Of a stretch of 64,000 bases of DNA, positions 61,684 through 64,000 are shown piece after piece. Source of the DNA: Acidobacteriota bacterium (lineage in GTDB: Bacteria; Acidobacteriota; Blastocatellia; RBC074); assembly GCA_016710075.1 (NCBI GenBank), contig JADJLO010000003.1, positions 1 to 64,000 of the forward strand, given 5' to 3'. A model generated the notes under the pieces. The model did no database searches, was not told the DNA's origin, and was given only the letters and a program-made list of their open reading frames with translations. Position 1 is the stretch's first letter; each line of letters begins with the position of its first letter. The position numbers and the translations under genes were made by a program.

Positions 61684-62040
61684 TCAGGATTGCGCCTGTG
61701 AATGGATCAGTCTTCTGACGCGATCGGCGAAGAGCACGTCAATCTTTCGTGGTTCGATCACGGCGACAACCTCACCCGGTCCGAAAGTCGGGTGTTGCAT
61801 CGACTGTCCTTTTCGATAGGTTCTGGTCCAGTCATAGGGAGGACTGGTCTTCATCGAGGATGTCGAATCCTTCTCATCAGTGCCTTTCTTGAAGGCGCTG
61901 CGCTTGCCGCATTGCGGACAATTGACCCGGGAGATAAGCCCTTTTTTGTTGATCAGTGCGACGATGTGTCCACGAATCTCGCCGCATTCGAGACACATCT
62001 TCTCGACCCTGTCTCCGATTGCATATTGCTGTTTTTCCAA
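61684..62040 (-). CDS. Small zinc-ribbon protein with a C-terminal Tudor-like segment
   Basis: 118 residues. Two Cys pairs, CLECG near residue 16 and CPQCG near 41, form a zinc ribbon. The last 45 residues (MQHPTFGPGEVVAVIEPRKI then DVLFADRVRRLIH) resemble the short beta-barrel tail of UvrD/PcrA helicases and CarD-like proteins, which bind RNA polymerase. The start is TTG at 62040 because AGGGGGG lies just upstream. Role unknown; an RNA polymerase- or DNA-associated function is a guess from the tail. Confidence 0.68.
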   Translation of the reverse strand: MEKQQYAIGDRVEKMCLECGEIRGHIVALINKKGLISRVNCPQCGKRSAFKKGTDEKDSTSSMKTSPPYDWTRTYRKGQSMQHPTFGPGEVVAVIEPRKIDVLFADRVRRLIHSQAQS

Positions 62041-62165
62041 GGCGCCCCCCTGTCAAATCAGAAATCCTGATGCCTGATGCCTGATGATTGATTCCCCGGG
62101 TTCATTCGTATCGGGCTGAAGTGGAATCGGATGAACCCGGATGTTTGCCGAATGCTTGATTGAAA

Positions 62166-63353
62166 CTACCGTCGTCCGCGCTTGCGAAAGAAAGCTCCCG
62201 CGGATTTTGACGGAGCATGCGATGAGAACAACGTCCCTCCGAAATCGGGCAGGAAAACTCGTTCGATCGGTTTTCCGGTCATTCGCTCGATTGCGGTCAT
62301 CGAGAGTTCCTCTACAGGCGAGACCAGCGTGATTGCCCGGCCGGTATTGTTTGCCCGCCCGGTGCGTCCGATCCGGTGGACGTAATCCTCCGGCGCCTCC
62401 GGCACATCGTAATTGATGACATGCGAAATCGCATCGACATCTATTCCGCGCGATGCAATGTCGGTCGCCACGAGAATCCGGTGACGGCCTTCCTTGAACC
62501 CGCGCAGAGCTGCTTCACGCTGCGACTGCGTCCGATCGGCGTGGATCCTGTTTACCTTGTGTTCCCGCGCGGACAGAATATGCGAAAGCTGTTCGGCACT
62601 TCGCCTCGTCCGCGTGAAGACCAGTACCCTTGACTTGGATTCAGCTTCCAGCAGGTGCAGCAGCAGCGCCGTCTTCGATTCCCTGGCCACCGGATAGGCC
62701 AACTGCTCAACTGTTGTGGCGGCCTTGCCACGCGGTGAAACTTCAACGAGCGTTGGATTGCGCATGTTCGATCGTGCAATCTTTTCAATCTGAGGCGACA
62801 TCGTCGCTGAGAAAAGCAGAGTCTGCCGCTCTACCGGCAGCTTGCCGAGGACATAATTGATGTCAGGCCAGAATCCCATATCGAGCATTCTGTCGGCTTC
62901 GTCCAGCACCAGCGTCTCGACCAGCGAAAGGTCGATCGATCTGCGTTCTATGTGATCGATCAGCCGCCCCGGCGTTGAGATTACTACCGATGGCGCTTTC
63001 CGCAATCCCTCAATCTGCAGGCCAATCGAGGCGCCTCCAACCAATGTAATCGACCTGACAGCCTTGCCGTGCGCCAGCATCTGCAGGCTCACCTCAATCT
63101 GTGTGGCCAGTTCCCGCGTGGGAGCTATGACCAGTAATCTTACACCTCGTCGAGGCGTGGTTAATATCCTTTGAATCATCGGCAGCAGAAATGCCGCCGT
63201 CTTTCCGGTTCCGGTTTGAGCACAACCTATCAGGTCGGCTCCGCTCAGAACAATCGGTATCGCCTTTTGCTGTATCGGCGTCGGTTCAGTATATCCGAGG
63301 GACTCGCATCTGCTTGCAAGCATCTGATCAAGCCCCAGTTTGGAAAAAATCAT
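62166..63353 (-). CDS. DEAD-box RNA helicase, RhlE type
   Basis: Intact, about 395 residues. Motifs in order: Q motif (PTPIQQKAIP), Walker A AQTGTGKT, PTRELA, DEAD in VLDEADRMLDMGF, SAT, the second domain with ILVATDIASRGIDV and HRIGRTGRA, and a short basic tail ending FFRKRGRR. It unwinds RNA, for example in ribosome assembly or cold adaptation. The start is ATG 63353 with AAGGA 6 bases upstream; the frame extends further but without a site. It follows an RRM-protein gene on the same strand, as is common for cold-related RNA factors. Confidence 0.9.
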   Translation of the reverse strand: MIFSKLGLDQMLASRCESLGYTEPTPIQQKAIPIVLSGADLIGCAQTGTGKTAAFLLPMIQRILTTPRRGVRLLVIAPTRELATQIEVSLQMLAHGKAVRSITLVGGASIGLQIEGLRKAPSVVISTPGRLIDHIERRSIDLSLVETLVLDEADRMLDMGFWPDINYVLGKLPVERQTLLFSATMSPQIEKIARSNMRNPTLVEVSPRGKAATTVEQLAYPVARESKTALLLHLLEAESKSRVLVFTRTRRSAEQLSHILSAREHKVNRIHADRTQSQREAALRGFKEGRHRILVATDIASRGIDVDAISHVINYDVPEAPEDYVHRIGRTGRANNTGRAITLVSPVEELSMTAIERMTGKPIERVFLPDFGGTLFSSHAPSKSAGAFFRKRGRR

Positions 63354-63409
63354 GTAAATCCTTGTTTCTTGTGCCGCGATTGAATCGAGCACGACTACTA
63401 AATAATAAT

Positions 63410-63439
63410 GCCCCGGGCAAATTGACGTTTGCCCGGGGC
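63410..63439 (-). terminator. Rho-independent-type terminator after the RRM gene
   Basis: GCCCCGGGCAAA (63410-63421) pairs perfectly with 63428-63439 around a 6-nt loop. On the minus strand it follows the RRM stop by 37 bp and is followed by TTATTATTTAG. It probably limits read-through into the helicase gene. Confidence 0.7.
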
Positions 63440-63476
63440 GATCTGCAAAAAGCCGCTGGCTGTGAGCTAGCGATGA

Positions 63477-63852
63477 CTAGTAGCGTGATCGTCCGCCACC
63501 GCCGCCACCACCGTAACCACCGCCGCCGCCACGTCCGCCGCCACCGCCGCGTCCGCCGCCACCGCCGCGTCCGCCGCCAAAGCCGCCGCCGCCACCGCGA
63601 TTCTCACGCGGCTTGGCTTCGTTGACTGTCAGGCTGCGACCATCAATTTCCTTGCCATTGAATTCCGCAATTTGCGGCATTTCCTTCTTCTTTCGAAGAC
63701 ATTTCAACGAATCCGAATCCGCGTGAACGGCCGGTGTCGCGATCCTCAACGATTGTAGCTGATTCAACCGTTCCAACCTGTCCGAACAACTGCTCCAGAT
63801 CACTGCTGGTCGTGCCGAACGAGAGATTACCAACATAAAGTTTCATGGACAT
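63477..63852 (-). CDS. Glycine-rich RRM RNA-binding protein, one frameshift
   Basis: Reconstructed about 125 residues. One RRM domain: RNP2 LYVGNLSF at residues 4-11 and RNP1 RGFGFVEM near 44-51. The frame shifts near 63685 and continues MPQIAEFNGKEIDGRSLTVN, AKPRENR and a Gly/Arg-rich tail (RGGGGGRGGGGG) ending GGGRSRY. Bacterial proteins of this type resemble the cold-induced Rbp proteins of cyanobacteria. The start is ATG 63852 with AAAGG 9 bases upstream, rather than ATG 63846. The single-base shift may be a read error. Confidence 0.8.
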
Positions 63853-64000
63853 TTAAATAGACCTTTCCCATAAGTGGGGTTTAAGAGAAGCTTCGAATTG
63901 AATTGGCTTCGAGGAACAGTAGCAACGAAGTCATGATTTCGGATGCCCAAATGAGCAGCTTCTGAAGTTGATAACTACCCTGCTCTCGAACTATCCAAAA
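63853..64000. other. Upstream region of the RRM gene, to window end
   Basis: 148 bp without an ORF of note. It should contain the RRM promoter and a long 5' leader, as in cold-regulated RNA-binding protein genes, but no specific element could be identified. Confidence 0.3.

Noticed and set aside
63477..63610. Possible CRISPR-like or satellite repeat
   Set aside because: The periodic GCCGCCACC pattern encodes the Gly/Arg-rich tail of the RRM protein.
62376..63625. Forward open frames including a His/Arg-rich 144-residue one
   Set aside because: They are the reverse of the DEAD helicase and of the glycine-rich RRM tail, whose GGC/CGT repeats read as His and Arg codons on the other strand.

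Overview
The window looks like a chromosomal segment (possibly a metagenome-assembled contig) of an Acidobacteriota bacterium, most likely of the Blastocatellia type. This is an inference from gene content: several PknB-type kinases fused to TolB/PD40 propellers, a PSD1-DUF1501-beta-propeller gene set, secreted S9, S51 and serine-hydrolase enzymes, an SSS symporter beside a small membrane protein, and several families of short dispersed palindromes. No rRNA, tRNA, CRISPR array, transposase or phage gene was seen.

The left part (1-34.7 kb) mixes intact genes with heavily broken ones. Two tandem diheme cytochrome genes (1-2.9 kb) are shredded by indels. From 6.1 to 16.6 kb there are six starts of Ser/Thr kinase genes. 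Two are full-length but multiply frameshifted, one is a stub, one is an N-terminus joined to a TPR-type C-terminus, one is nearly intact, and one is an N-terminus joined to the end of an ECF sigma factor. An intact acyl-CoA synthetase lies among them. An M61 peptidase (16.6 kb) and a YfcC-like transporter (23.3 kb) show the same pattern: beginning and end retained, middle missing. Then come PSD1 cytochrome, DUF1501, a propeller protein, a SpoIIE-type phosphatase with a membrane sensor, a sortilin-like BNR protein, an intact YfcC-like transporter, a beta-lactamase-fold hydrolase, a cyanophycinase-like peptidase and a secreted propeller-like protein.

A 284-bp composite inverted-repeat element (34.88-35.16 kb) separates this from a better preserved right part. 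There, an O-methyltransferase and a kinase-M23-aminotransferase fusion point rightwards. A leftward operon follows (GMC oxidoreductase, zinc ribbon, GH63-like glucosidase, YHS protein, receiver domain). Divergent from it is a rightward operon: OlsB- and OlsA-like acyltransferases, DinB, NRDE/TANGO2, and a VTT (DedA)-ATP-grasp fusion. This operon is the best candidate for an undescribed system, a membrane aminolipid made and then modified by an amino-acid ligase.

The last 14 kb holds an SSS symporter with its small partner and a GH3 glucosidase (glucoside uptake and hydrolysis), an alkylsulfatase-like MBL enzyme, a nucleotidyltransferase pair that resembles a toxin-antitoxin unit, a DUF6351-type hydrolase, a dipeptidyl-peptidase IV-like enzyme, a zinc-ribbon protein, a RhlE-type DEAD helicase and a glycine-rich RRM protein.

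Many genes carry one-base indels, often in homopolymers. Whether each is a real mutation or a consensus error cannot be decided from the sequence alone. Where one indel breaks an otherwise conserved protein, the reconstructed gene is given and the indel noted.
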